Origin: Streptomyces sp. PH10-H1
GTDB lineage: Bacteria > Actinomycetota > Actinomycetes > Streptomycetales > Streptomycetaceae
Direction: 5' to 3'
Length of the DNA stretch: 64,000 nucleotides
Assembly: GCF_030063355.1 (NCBI RefSeq)
Contig: NZ_JASISZ010000009.1
Coordinates: 51,206-115,205, forward strand
Below, in pieces: positions 39,383-48,238 of this stretch (its first letter is position 1; the number at the start of each line of letters is the position of its first letter). The notes below the pieces were generated by a model. The model was not told the origin of the DNA. It saw only the letters and a program-made list of their open reading frames with translations, and made no database searches. The position numbers and the translations under genes were made by a program.

Positions 39383-40069
39383 TCAGAGGAGGTGTCGCAC
39401 AGCGCGGTCGCGAATCATCAGTGCGGCTCGTTTGCCGGGCAGCTCCACCTCGGCGGAGAAGCGGAAGCCCGCGGCGAGGAACGCGGCGACAGAGGGGGTG
39501 TTGCGCAGGTCGGGTTCGGCGATGACGCGCGCGCAGGCGGGCCGGTGGTCGAGCACATGGTCGGCGACGGCTCGCAGCAGGGTGGTGCCCAGGCCGCGGG
39601 CCCGGTCGGTGACGCCCGCGATGAGCAGATGCAGTCCGGTGTCGTGAGGGCGGGAGGGGTAGTAGCGGGAGACGAGGTCGAGATCGGCCCGGTAGATCTC
39701 CCAGTAGCTCATGGGTGTGCCGTCGAGAACGCCCAGGCACGGGACGCTGCGGCCGTCACCGTCGAGTTGTCCGCGCAGATGCTGCTCGGTGATCTGCGGC
39801 GGTCCGTCGAGTTCCCAGAACTCGGCCACGGCAGGGTCGTTCATCCAGCCGGTGATCATTGGCAGATCGCGCTCGACGAGCGCGGGCACGAGGTGGAAGG
39901 TGCCCGCCCGGGTGGTGGCCGGGCCCCATTCCCCGACCTCGCCGAGCAGACCCCCCTCCGCGGACGGGGACCCGGCGGCCGGGGGCGTCACGGCGAAGAG
40001 GGCGAGGACCTCGGGCGTCAGAGTCAGGTCCAGGGTGTCCTCGGCGTTGGAGTCGGCGGGCGGCAACAC
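39383..40069 (-). CDS. Siderophore-type GNAT acyltransferase (IucB/RhbD/AlcB-like)
   Basis: A 228-residue GNAT. After a 50-residue leader, the segments MNDPAVAEFWELDGPP, MSYWEIYRADLDLVSRYY and GLHLLIAGVTDRARGLGTTL match siderophore acetyltransferases that acylate hydroxylated diamines. The acetyl-CoA loop is RARGLGT. The GTG start is preceded by GGAGGGAG. It lies 29 bases after the first NIS synthetase gene. The usual partner N-monooxygenase is not in this cluster. Confidence 0.85.
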   Translation of the reverse strand: MLPPADSNAEDTLDLTLTPEVLALFAVTPPAAGSPSAEGGLLGEVGEWGPATTRAGTFHLVPALVERDLPMITGWMNDPAVAEFWELDGPPQITEQHLRGQLDGDGRSVPCLGVLDGTPMSYWEIYRADLDLVSRYYPSRPHDTGLHLLIAGVTDRARGLGTTLLRAVADHVLDHRPACARVIAEPDLRNTPSVAAFLAAGFRFSAEVELPGKRAALMIRDRAVRHLL

Positions 40070-40098
40070 GGCTCCCTCCTCTCCTGCGGTCGGGCCGC

Positions 40099-42003
40099 TC
40101 AGGCGGCCAGTGGGTTGCGGATCGTCACATAGACGGACTGGGTGTCGACGGGGCCGACGAGTTCATCCATACCGTGCAGCCGGGTCAGCAGATTGGCTTT
40201 GCAGCGCAGGGTCGGGTTCCCGAGCAGCTGGGCCGGGAGGCGTGAGCTGCCGGTGGCCGCCGCCCGGTCGAGGAATCGGCGGAAGGCGGCGAGAAGCAGG
40301 TGCTCGTCGGCCAGCCCCTGGGAGCCGAACGCGCCGATGAGGCCGAAGACGTTGTTGATGCCGAGGTAGTAGGCGAAGCGCTCGTCGGCGACCTCGTCCG
40401 CGACGAAGGTGTCGCTCCCGGAACCGATCCCGGGCAGCCGGCGCTCCAGTGCGGCCCGGTGGGACTCTCGGAAGTAGTAGCCCTGGTTGTCCCGGTAGCG
40501 GCCGCCCGACGGCCAGCCGTCCGCGTCCAGCAGGACGAGGGTGTTCTGCTGGTGGGCCTCGAGGGCGATCCCCGCCTCCCCGTCCAGCCACAGGACGGGA
40601 CGGACGACGGCGTCGAGATAGCGCAGGAACCACTCGGCGGCCACGGCGGCGGCCGACCGGCCGGTACGGGCCGCGAGGCGGCCGGTGAGGTCGGCCAGCC
40701 GCGAGCGCAGGGCGGGCGCGCCCGGCCCGGGCCAGGGGCGCGGCGAGGTGAGCCCCGCCACGCAGTGAGCCTGGTCGCCGGGGCCGAACGGGTTGTGCCG
40801 CAGCACGACGTCGAGGCCCTGGAGAGGCGCGCCGCCGGGAGCGTTCACCGCGAGCCAGGCGGGGTCGCGGACGATGTCGAAGCCGGGGTGCGCGGCGCGC
40901 CACTGCTCGGCGAGCCCGCTGCGCAGCAGCCGGTGCACCTCGGTGCCGCGCTGGAGTTCCTTGCGGAGGTTCTCGCGGCGGGAGTTGGTGATGCGCAGGG
41001 CGAGCGAGAGCTTGAGCATCGCGGGGGCGCCGGACCGGTAAACGGTCCGTACGGAGGAGGTGGGATGCCAGGGGCCGCCGAGCGGGCCGAGGTCGCGCAG
41101 CCGTCCCGAGTCGAGGAGCTCCCGTACGTCGGGCCGGTGCTGGACCTCACGGGCCTGCCAGGGGTGCAGGGGCAGCGCGGCGGCGCCGTCGGGGAGTTCG
41201 AGGCCGGGGCCCGCGAGATCGGTGAGGAGCTGCTCGGCGGGGATGGTGCGGCCGCGCTCGGTCCAGGCGGAGTCGGTGGCGAGGAGGGAGCGGTCGACGG
41301 CGAACCAGTGGAGCGGGAAGGAGCCGCGCAGTTCGGGTGAGTAGGCGCGCGCCTCGGCCTCGGAGAGCCCCTCCCGGCCCTTGGGCGTGGGGTGCAGCGG
41401 GTGGCCCAGGATGAGCGCCTGCTCGGCTTCGAGGAACGGTTCGGTGGCGGCGGGCGCGGCGGGGTGCGCCCGGCGGTCGGCGATGAACAGGGCGGTGCGG
41501 CGGGCCGAGTCGACGACCCGGCCGACCAGATCGGCGCCCTCGGCCGGGTCCGTGCCGCCCTCGCGCGCCAGCAGCGCGGCCAGGGAGACCGCGGTCAGCG
41601 GGATCTCGTCGGCGATGGCGAGCCGGGCGGTGCCGAACCGGTGGTGACCGGTGGCTGACCAGTGCCGGATCTGGACGTCGAAACCGGTGCCGCTGGCGGG
41701 GAGCGGCACGCGCAGGACGCCGTCCCGGGGTTCGGTGACGGCCGTCTCGCGCACCCAGCAGCGAAGCAGGTTCTCGGTCGCCGCCGCGTCGGCCGCCGCG
41801 TAGGCGTCGGACCGTTCGAGGGGATCGGGCCCGCCCGGCAGCGGCAGCGCCCGCCGCGTCTGCGGAGGTACCACCGTCGCGCTGTCGGCGGCAGGATCGG
41901 CGTTCGTGCCGGGACGTGCGCTCATGCCGGTGCTCCGTGCTTCGGTGGGGCCGCTCGGCCCGGAGGTCGGGGTGCCCTCGGCTGTGACCTGCGGACTCGT
42001 CAT
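40099..42003 (-). CDS. NRPS-independent siderophore synthetase (IucA/IucC), first copy
   Basis: A 634-residue NIS synthetase. Motifs: ILGHPLHPTPKGREGLSE (ATP-binding), LPLHPWQARE, TSSVRTVYRSGAPAMLKLSL then ALRITNSRRENLR, and AHQQNTLVLLDADGWPSGGR then YRDNQGYYFRES. These are IucA-like features and differ clearly from the second copy, suggesting sequential action on citrate. The first 55 residues are a Ser/Thr/Pro-rich extension. Its start overlaps the aminotransferase stop by four bases (ATGA), so the two are translationally coupled. Confidence 0.9.
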   Translation of the reverse strand: MTSPQVTAEGTPTSGPSGPTEARSTGMSARPGTNADPAADSATVVPPQTRRALPLPGGPDPLERSDAYAAADAAATENLLRCWVRETAVTEPRDGVLRVPLPASGTGFDVQIRHWSATGHHRFGTARLAIADEIPLTAVSLAALLAREGGTDPAEGADLVGRVVDSARRTALFIADRRAHPAAPAATEPFLEAEQALILGHPLHPTPKGREGLSEAEARAYSPELRGSFPLHWFAVDRSLLATDSAWTERGRTIPAEQLLTDLAGPGLELPDGAAALPLHPWQAREVQHRPDVRELLDSGRLRDLGPLGGPWHPTSSVRTVYRSGAPAMLKLSLALRITNSRRENLRKELQRGTEVHRLLRSGLAEQWRAAHPGFDIVRDPAWLAVNAPGGAPLQGLDVVLRHNPFGPGDQAHCVAGLTSPRPWPGPGAPALRSRLADLTGRLAARTGRSAAAVAAEWFLRYLDAVVRPVLWLDGEAGIALEAHQQNTLVLLDADGWPSGGRYRDNQGYYFRESHRAALERRLPGIGSGSDTFVADEVADERFAYYLGINNVFGLIGAFGSQGLADEHLLLAAFRRFLDRAAATGSSRLPAQLLGNPTLRCKANLLTRLHGMDELVGPVDTQSVYVTIRNPLAA

Positions 42004-43505
42004 GCGCGCTCCTCCACTGCTCCGGAACCCGCGGGGACACCGGAAGCGCCCGGACCGACAGGAGCGCCGGAACCGCCGGGAACTCCCGAGCCCCCGGTGG
42101 TTCCCGAACCGCCCGTCGTCGTCGCCCGTTCGGCCGCCGCGATGGAGTCCGCGAGGCGGTCGAGCACCGCCTCGGCCTGCTCATCGGTGATGGTGAGCGG
42201 GGGCAGCAGCCGGACCACGCTGCTGTGCCGGCCGCCGAGTTCGATGATGAGACCGCGGCTCAGTGCCTCCTGCTGCACGGCGGCGGCGAGCCGGGGCGCG
42301 GCGGGCAGGGACCCGTAGTCGTCGGGTTCGGCCTCGGTGTCGACGAGTTCGACGCCGATCATCAGGCCGCGGCCGCGCACATCGCCGATGCAGCGGTGGT
42401 GGGCGGCCAGTCCGCGCAGCCGGGCGAGCATCCGGGCGCCGAGGGCGGCCGCGCGCAGGTCGAGGCCGTGCTCGCGGACGTACCGCAGGGTGGCGGTGCC
42501 CGCCGCCATGGCGAGCTGGTTGCCCCGGAAGGTGCCCGCGTGGGCGCCGGGCCGCCAGGTGTCCAGCTCCTCCCGGTAGACGATGACGGCGAGCGGGAGG
42601 CTGCCGCCGATGGCCTTCGACAGCACCATCACATCGGGCACGATCCCGCTCTGCTCGACGGCCCAGAAAGTGCCGGTGCGCCCGACGCCCGTCTGCACCT
42701 CGTCGACGATCAGCGGGATTCCGCGCCGGGTGGTGATCTCCCGCATCCGGCGCAGCCACGCCTCGGGGGCGGGGATCACACCGCCCTCGCCCTGCACCAC
42801 TTCGAGCAGCATTCCGGCGGGCGGCTGAACGCCGCCCTTGGGGTCGTCCAGCACGCTGGCGGTCCACCGGGCGGACAGCTCCGCCCCGCGGTCGCCGCCG
42901 GTGCCGAACGGGCAGCGGTAGTCGTACGGATACGGGAGCCGCGTCACCCGCGCGTCGGCCTCGCCGACGGTGGCGCGCGCCGCCGTGTCCCCGGTCGCGG
43001 CCAGTGCGGCAGCGGTCATGCCGTGGTAGGCGCCGGTGAACGCCAGCAGGCCGCCGCGCCCGGTGGCGTTGCGGACGAGTTTGATGGCCGCCTCGACCGC
43101 GTCCGTGCCGGCCGGTCCGCAGAACTGCACCCGTCCGTGGTCGGCCAGTTCGGGCGGCAGGGTCTCGAACAGGGCCGTGGTGAAGGCGTCCTTGACCGGG
43201 GTGGCCAGATCGAGGACGTGCAGCGGGGCCTCGGAGTCCAGCACCGCGCGGATGGCCTCCAGCACGACCGGGTGATTGTGCCCGAGCGCCAGCGTCCCCG
43301 CGCCGGACAGGCAGTCCAGGTAGCGGCGGCCGTCGGCGCCCTCGACCGTCATCCCGCGGGCTCTGACCGGTACGACCGGCAGCGAACGGGCGTAGGTACG
43401 GGCCGCGGATTCGCGCAGCGACTGCCGTCGCAGGATGCCCTCCCCCGCCACGAAGTCGTCTGCCGGCGCGGTCAGTCGGTCCGGCACGCTCGAGATGGCG
43501 GCCAC
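42000..43505 (-). CDS. Diaminobutyrate-2-oxoglutarate aminotransferase
   Basis: A 501-residue class III PLP aminotransferase forming 2,4-diaminobutyrate from aspartate semialdehyde and glutamate. Motifs: RYLDCLSGAGTLALGHNHPV, the PLP-phosphate region AFTGAYHGMTAAALAATGD, DEVQTGVGRTGTFW and the PLP lysine in VLSKAIGGSLPLAV. The C-terminal 40 residues are a repetitive Gly/Ser/Pro/Ala tail (repeats like GGSGVPGGSGAPVG) absent from typical family members. It is first in the siderophore operon. No sequence resembling the DmdR/IdeR iron box (TTAGGTTAGGC) was seen upstream. Confidence 0.88.
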   Translation of the reverse strand: MAAISSVPDRLTAPADDFVAGEGILRRQSLRESAARTYARSLPVVPVRARGMTVEGADGRRYLDCLSGAGTLALGHNHPVVLEAIRAVLDSEAPLHVLDLATPVKDAFTTALFETLPPELADHGRVQFCGPAGTDAVEAAIKLVRNATGRGGLLAFTGAYHGMTAAALAATGDTAARATVGEADARVTRLPYPYDYRCPFGTGGDRGAELSARWTASVLDDPKGGVQPPAGMLLEVVQGEGGVIPAPEAWLRRMREITTRRGIPLIVDEVQTGVGRTGTFWAVEQSGIVPDVMVLSKAIGGSLPLAVIVYREELDTWRPGAHAGTFRGNQLAMAAGTATLRYVREHGLDLRAAALGARMLARLRGLAAHHRCIGDVRGRGLMIGVELVDTEAEPDDYGSLPAAPRLAAAVQQEALSRGLIIELGGRHSSVVRLLPPLTITDEQAEAVLDRLADSIAAAERATTTGGSGTTGGSGVPGGSGAPVGPGASGVPAGSGAVEERA

Positions 43506-43698
43506 GTGCTCACTCCTCCGGTTGACGTCCCCATCCGCACTAACGACGCGCCGATGGTCCGATCACGGTCGGTTGGGAGATCTTTCACACCGGAACCGGC
43601 GACCCTCCGCGGACCGTCCTCCTCAGCACCCGGCATAGTGGGGGACCGCCCCTTCGCCGGGGCTGCATTGCCGTTAACCAACCAGGGGGACCCAACCC

Positions 43699-44856
43699 AT
43701 GCCATCCATAAGCCGGCCACTGGCCGCCGCCGCGGTCGCGGCCCTGCTCGCGGCCTCGGTCACCGCCTGCGGGCCGTCCAACGACAAGGCGGATCCCAAG
43801 CCGAGCCCCTCGGTGACGAGCGCGGACGGCTCGAAGCTCCCCGCCCTGCCCACCAGTCTCGGTGACCTCGAGAAGCTGAAGAAGGCCTACAAGGACGGGG
43901 CCTGGAAGAACTGGGACAAGGCCAAGTGGCTGCGTGAGGCCTCGGACTTCATCAACCCGGTCATCGACGGTCTGTGGGACAACGACCGGATGAAGGGCGC
44001 GGAGCAGAACGACAAGAAGGTGCCCGACGACGTCGCAGCCGACAAGGGCAAGACCGATCCGGTGCCCGCGGTCAACAAGGCCCAGGCCGTGGCTGCGCCC
44101 TATCACGAGAACGGGGCCGGCGACGGAAAGATCTTCTTCGACGGCCCGAAGGGCTCGATGGTCTGCTCCGGCACCGTGGTGAAGGACCCGGCCCACCCCG
44201 GCAAGTCCAACCTGGTGTGGACGGCGGGTCACTGCGTGCACGCCGGCGGTGAGGGCGGCTGGTACCGCAACGTCATCTTCGTCCCGTCGTACAACGACGG
44301 CGGGAAGACCGAGGCGCAGCTGCAGGGCGCCAAGCGCGACACGCTCGCCCCGCTCGGCGTCTTCTGGGCCGACGGCGCCGCCACTTCGGACCAGTGGATC
44401 TCCACGGGCGCGGAGACCGGGGGCAAGGGCTCCGCGTACGACTTCGCGGTGCTGCACGTGGCCCCGGACAAGCAGAGCGGCACCAAGTCGCTCGAGGAGA
44501 CGGTGGGTTCCGCCCTCCCCGTCTGGTTCGACGCTCCGTCCGCGACGAAGATCACCAAGATCGGCGCCTGGGGCTACCCGGCCGCGCCGCCGTTCGACGG
44601 GCAGCGGCTGTTCAACTGCACGGGCAAGCCGGGCCGGCTGTCGCTCTTCGCCGACCAGCCGACCGAGTACCGCATCGGCTGCACCATGACCGGCGGTTCG
44701 TCCGGCGGCGGCTGGTATGCCAAGAACCCGGACGGTCAGGTGGCGCTGGTCAGCAACACCTCGATCGGCCCGATCACGGCGACCTGGCTGGCGGGCCCGC
44801 ACCTTGGCGCCGAGGCCAAGGCCGTGTACGACAAGGTGAGCAAGCAGTTCACGTAA
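43699..44856 (+). CDS. Trypsin-like lipoprotein peptidase
   Basis: A 385-residue exported protease. Residues 1-24 form a lipoprotein signal with lipobox LLAASVTAC, so the mature protein is membrane-anchored outside. The catalytic triad is His in VWTAGHCVHA, Asp in AYDFAVLHV and Ser in TMTGGSSGGGWY, a GGSSGG variant of the usual GDSGG. The charged region after the signal (about 30-120) is a linker or pro-domain. The upstream ATG has AGGGGG nearby. It is convergent with hflX across a strong terminator. Confidence 0.87.
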   Translation: MPSISRPLAAAAVAALLAASVTACGPSNDKADPKPSPSVTSADGSKLPALPTSLGDLEKLKKAYKDGAWKNWDKAKWLREASDFINPVIDGLWDNDRMKGAEQNDKKVPDDVAADKGKTDPVPAVNKAQAVAAPYHENGAGDGKIFFDGPKGSMVCSGTVVKDPAHPGKSNLVWTAGHCVHAGGEGGWYRNVIFVPSYNDGGKTEAQLQGAKRDTLAPLGVFWADGAATSDQWISTGAETGGKGSAYDFAVLHVAPDKQSGTKSLEETVGSALPVWFDAPSATKITKIGAWGYPAAPPFDGQRLFNCTGKPGRLSLFADQPTEYRIGCTMTGGSSGGGWYAKNPDGQVALVSNTSIGPITATWLAGPHLGAEAKAVYDKVSKQFT

Positions 44857-44878
44857 CACCCTGAGTTCACACGAGGCA

Positions 44879-44923
44879 CGTACGGAAGGGCCCGCCCCCA
44901 CCGGGGACGGGCCCTTCCGTACG
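44879..44923. terminator. Bidirectional terminator between the peptidase gene and hflX
   Basis: CGTACGGAAGGGCCCG / CGGGCCCTTCCGTACG is a perfect 16-base inverted repeat with a 13-base loop between convergent genes. Confidence 0.88.
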
Positions 44924-44953
44924 CCTGCCGGCGGTGAACCGGTCTGTGACCGG

Positions 44954-46459
44954 TCAGTGCTTGGTGACGAGCGCGAACGACTCGAACTCGGCGGCCAGTT
45001 CCTCGTGCACCCGCGCCTTGAGGAGTGTGCCCTCGCCGGTGTGCTCCTCGGAGAGCACCTCGCCGTCGGCGTGCGCCCGGGCGACCAGCGCGCCCTGGGT
45101 GTACGGCACGAGGACGTCGATCTCGACCTCGGGCCGCGGCAGTTCCTCGTCGAGCAGGGCGAGGAGCTCGTCCATGCCCTGGCCGGTGCGCGCGGACACC
45201 GCGATGGCGTGCTTCTCGTTCCGCAGCATGCGCTGCAGGACGAGCGGGTCGGCCAGGTCCGCCTTGTTGATCACTACGATCTCACGCACCTTGAGCGCCT
45301 CGACCTCGCGGAAGACATCCCGCACGGCGGCGAGCTGCTCCTCCGGGACCGGGTGCGAGCCGTCCACCACGTGCAGGATGAGGTCGGCTTCCGCGACCTC
45401 CTCCATGGTGGAGCGGAACGCCTCGACCAGGTGGTGCGGCAGGTGCCGTACGAAACCGACGGTGTCGGTCAGGGTGTACAGCCGCCCGCTGGGCGTCTCG
45501 GCCCGGCGCACGGTCGGGTCGAGGGTGGCGAACAGGGTGTTCTCCACCAGGACGCCCGCGCCGGTGAGCCGGTTGAGCAGCGAGGACTTGCCCGCGTTGG
45601 TGTAGCCGGCGATCGCGACCGACGGCACCTTGTGCCGCTTGCGCTCCTGCCGCTTGAGGTCGCGGCCGGTCTTCATCTCCGCGATCTCCCGGCGCATCTT
45701 CGCCATCTTCTCGCGGATACGGCGCCGGTCGGTCTCGATCTTGGTCTCACCGGGACCGCGGGTGGCCATACCGCCACCGCCGCCGGCTCCGCCACCGCTG
45801 GACCCGCCGCCGCCCATCTGACGGGACAGCGACGCACCCCAGCCGCGCAGCCGCGGCAGCATGTACTGCATCTGCGCGAGCGAGACCTGGGCCTTGCCCT
45901 CACGGGACTTGGCGTGCTGGGCGAAGATGTCGAGGATCAGGGCGGTGCGGTCGACCACCTTGACCTTGACGACGTCTTCGAGATGGATGAGCTGGCCGGG
46001 ACTGAGTTCACCGTCGCAGACGACCGTGTCGGCGCCCGTCTCGTGCACGATGTCCCGCAGCTCCTGGGCCTTGCCCGAGCCGATGTACGTGGCCGGGTCC
46101 GGCTTGTCGCGGCGCTGGATCACGCCGTCGAGCACCAGGGCGCCCGCGGTCTCCGCGAGGGCGGCGAGCTCCGCGAGGGAGTTCTCCGCGTCGTGCACCG
46201 TGCCGGACGTCCACACACCGACGAGGACGACGCGCTCCAGACGGAGCTGCCGGTACTCGACCTCGGTGACGTCCTCCAGCTCGGTGGACAGACCGATGAC
46301 GCGCCGCAGAGAGGCGCGCTCGGAGCGTTCGAGCTGAGCGCCGTCCCGCTCTTCGTCGATCTCTTGGCTCCAGGCGACGTCCTCTTCCATAAGGGCGTCG
46401 GCCCGAAGGCTCTCGGGGAGGCGCTGTCGGTCATTCGAAGAGGAGGAAGAGGAGGTCAT
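44954..46459 (-). CDS. hflX: Ribosome-associated GTPase HflX
   Basis: A 501-residue GTPase that splits stalled or stressed ribosomes. The N-terminal HflX domain contains IGSGKAQELRDIV and the ND2 segment DRTALILDIFAQHA. A glycine-rich loop (QMGGGGSSGGGAGGGGG, about residues 210-226) precedes the RGPGETKIETDRR helix. The GTPase motifs are G1 GYTNAGKSS, G3 DTVGFVRHLP and G4 NKADL. The chain starts with a run of six serines (MTSSSSSSNDRQ). It heads a run of reverse-strand genes after the M1 peptidase. Confidence 0.94.
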   Translation of the reverse strand: MTSSSSSSNDRQRLPESLRADALMEEDVAWSQEIDEERDGAQLERSERASLRRVIGLSTELEDVTEVEYRQLRLERVVLVGVWTSGTVHDAENSLAELAALAETAGALVLDGVIQRRDKPDPATYIGSGKAQELRDIVHETGADTVVCDGELSPGQLIHLEDVVKVKVVDRTALILDIFAQHAKSREGKAQVSLAQMQYMLPRLRGWGASLSRQMGGGGSSGGGAGGGGGMATRGPGETKIETDRRRIREKMAKMRREIAEMKTGRDLKRQERKRHKVPSVAIAGYTNAGKSSLLNRLTGAGVLVENTLFATLDPTVRRAETPSGRLYTLTDTVGFVRHLPHHLVEAFRSTMEEVAEADLILHVVDGSHPVPEEQLAAVRDVFREVEALKVREIVVINKADLADPLVLQRMLRNEKHAIAVSARTGQGMDELLALLDEELPRPEVEIDVLVPYTQGALVARAHADGEVLSEEHTGEGTLLKARVHEELAAEFESFALVTKH

Positions 46460-46540
46460 TGGATCCTTTGGTCGATCGGCTGGAATGGGTGACGGGCGTG
46501 TTGTCCGTCATAACGATGGTCGCACGCCCGCCGCCGCGGG

Positions 46541-48070
46541 TCACGCGGGTTTCACCGCCACTGACGCGCGGGTCCTGGCCGGGCCGGCCACCCAGTCGCG
46601 GTGGCCGGGCATCGGCGGGGTGACGGCCCCGTACAGCCAGGCCTGCAGGAAGCCTCCCAGGTCACGGCCCGCGACCTGGGAGGCGAGGGCGGTGAAATCG
46701 GCGGTGGACACGATCCCGTCGCGGTGGCCGGCCACCCAGGCCCGCTCCAGCCGCTGGAAGGCGGGGGCGCCGATCTCCTGGCGCAGCGCGTACAGGGCGA
46801 GCGCCCCGCCGCCGTAGACATTGCTCCGGAAGATGCCGAGCTTGCCCTGGTCGGGCGGCAGCGGGGCGGCGGGCGGGCCGTCCGCCTTCCGCACCTGGGT
46901 GTCGACGGCGTAGGCGGCGCGGACCTGCTCGTCGAGGTTCACGCCGTACTTCTCCGCGCTGTACAGCCACTCGTACCAGGTGGCGTGGCCTTCGTTGAGC
47001 CAGACATCCGACCAGGTCGCGGGGGTGACGCTGTCGCCGAACCACTGGTGGGCGAGCTCGTGGACCATCAGCGGGGCGGCCAGGTGCTCGGGCGCGAGCA
47101 GGACGCGGCGCTCGAAGAGCGAGAGGGTCTGGGTCTCCAGCTCGAAGCCGGTCGTGGTGTCGACGCTGAGAATCCCGTACGTCTCGAACGGGTAGCGGCC
47201 GACCTGGCCCTCCATCCAGCGGACCTGGCCCGGGGTCATCGCGAGCCGGGCCTCCAGCCGGTCGCGGTCGGCGGCGCCGACCACATCGCGCAGCGGCAGC
47301 CCGTGCGGACCGGATCGGCGCAGTACGGCGGAGCGGCCGATGGAGACCTGGGCGAGTTCGGTGGCCATGGGGTTCGCGGGGCGGTACGTCCAGGTGAGGG
47401 CGGGGACGCGCGCGGCCTTCCCCGCGGGGGCGGCCTTCCCCGCGGGGGCGGCAACGGCAGGGACGGCGGTGGGCACGGCGTCGGGAACGCCGTTCGCGAC
47501 GACGGTGAGGTCCCCGGGCGCCGTGACATGGAAGGTGAAGGCGGCCTTGTCCGACGGGTGGTCGTTGCACGGGAAGACCCGGTGGGCGGCGTCGGCCTGG
47601 TTGGCCATGGCGAGCCCGTCGGCGGTCCGCACCCAGCCGGAGTCCGCGGCCCGCGGATCACTGGTGTGGGTGACGGTGATCCGGAGCGTGCCGCCGGCCG
47701 GTACCGGCTCCGCGGGGGTGACGACAAGCTCCTCGCGCTCTCTGGTGTACGTCGCCGGCCGCCCGTTGACCTGCACCGATTGAACCGTGCCGTTGGCGAA
47801 GTCCAGATGGAAGCCGGTCAGGGGCGCCAGGGCGCGGGCCTCGATGCGGGTGACGGCGTCCAGTGGCCGGTCCTGGCCGTGGTAATCGAAGGCGATGTCG
47901 TAGGAGGCCACGTCGTAGCCGGGGTTGCCGAGGTCGGGGTAGAGCCGGTCACCGAGCCCTGCCGGTGTGCCGGTGGACGGCGGACCGCCGGGCAGCTCCG
48001 CTCCGGTCAGGGTCAGCGTGGCGGCAAGGGCCGCCAGCACGGCGCCGCTGCGCGGCGTGATGGGGATCAT
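46541..48070 (-). CDS. Exported M1-family zinc metallopeptidase
   Basis: A 509-residue secreted aminopeptidase-like protein. An N-terminal hydrophobic stretch (AVLAALAATLTLTGAELPGG) is the signal. The zinc site is HELAHQWFGDSVTP with the third ligand Glu in WLNEGHATWYEW, as in M1 peptidases. The exopeptidase GAMEN motif is not obvious; GPHGLPLRDVVG occupies a similar position, so true aminopeptidase activity is uncertain. A repeated APAGKAAPAGKA segment lies near residue 210. No Shine-Dalgarno site is evident ahead of the ATG. Confidence 0.85.
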   Translation of the reverse strand: MIPITPRSGAVLAALAATLTLTGAELPGGPPSTGTPAGLGDRLYPDLGNPGYDVASYDIAFDYHGQDRPLDAVTRIEARALAPLTGFHLDFANGTVQSVQVNGRPATYTREREELVVTPAEPVPAGGTLRITVTHTSDPRAADSGWVRTADGLAMANQADAAHRVFPCNDHPSDKAAFTFHVTAPGDLTVVANGVPDAVPTAVPAVAAPAGKAAPAGKAARVPALTWTYRPANPMATELAQVSIGRSAVLRRSGPHGLPLRDVVGAADRDRLEARLAMTPGQVRWMEGQVGRYPFETYGILSVDTTTGFELETQTLSLFERRVLLAPEHLAAPLMVHELAHQWFGDSVTPATWSDVWLNEGHATWYEWLYSAEKYGVNLDEQVRAAYAVDTQVRKADGPPAAPLPPDQGKLGIFRSNVYGGGALALYALRQEIGAPAFQRLERAWVAGHRDGIVSTADFTALASQVAGRDLGGFLQAWLYGAVTPPMPGHRDWVAGPARTRASVAVKPA

Positions 48071-48238
48071 GCGCTACGGCTATCAGGGGGCGGCGGGCGC
48101 GGACGCGCGACGCGCAGCACCACGCCCGATCGGCCCCGGACGGTTCCCCTGGCCGTGTCGCCCGCCGTCTCATGCCGGGACCCTCGCCGGCCTCTCGCCC
48201 CCCTTGCCGGACCCCTCGCCGGGTCCTGGGCGCCGCCG

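Noticed and set aside
43506..43698. Iron box for the siderophore operon
   Set aside because: I looked for a TTAGGTTAGGCT-type palindrome upstream of the aminotransferase and found none.
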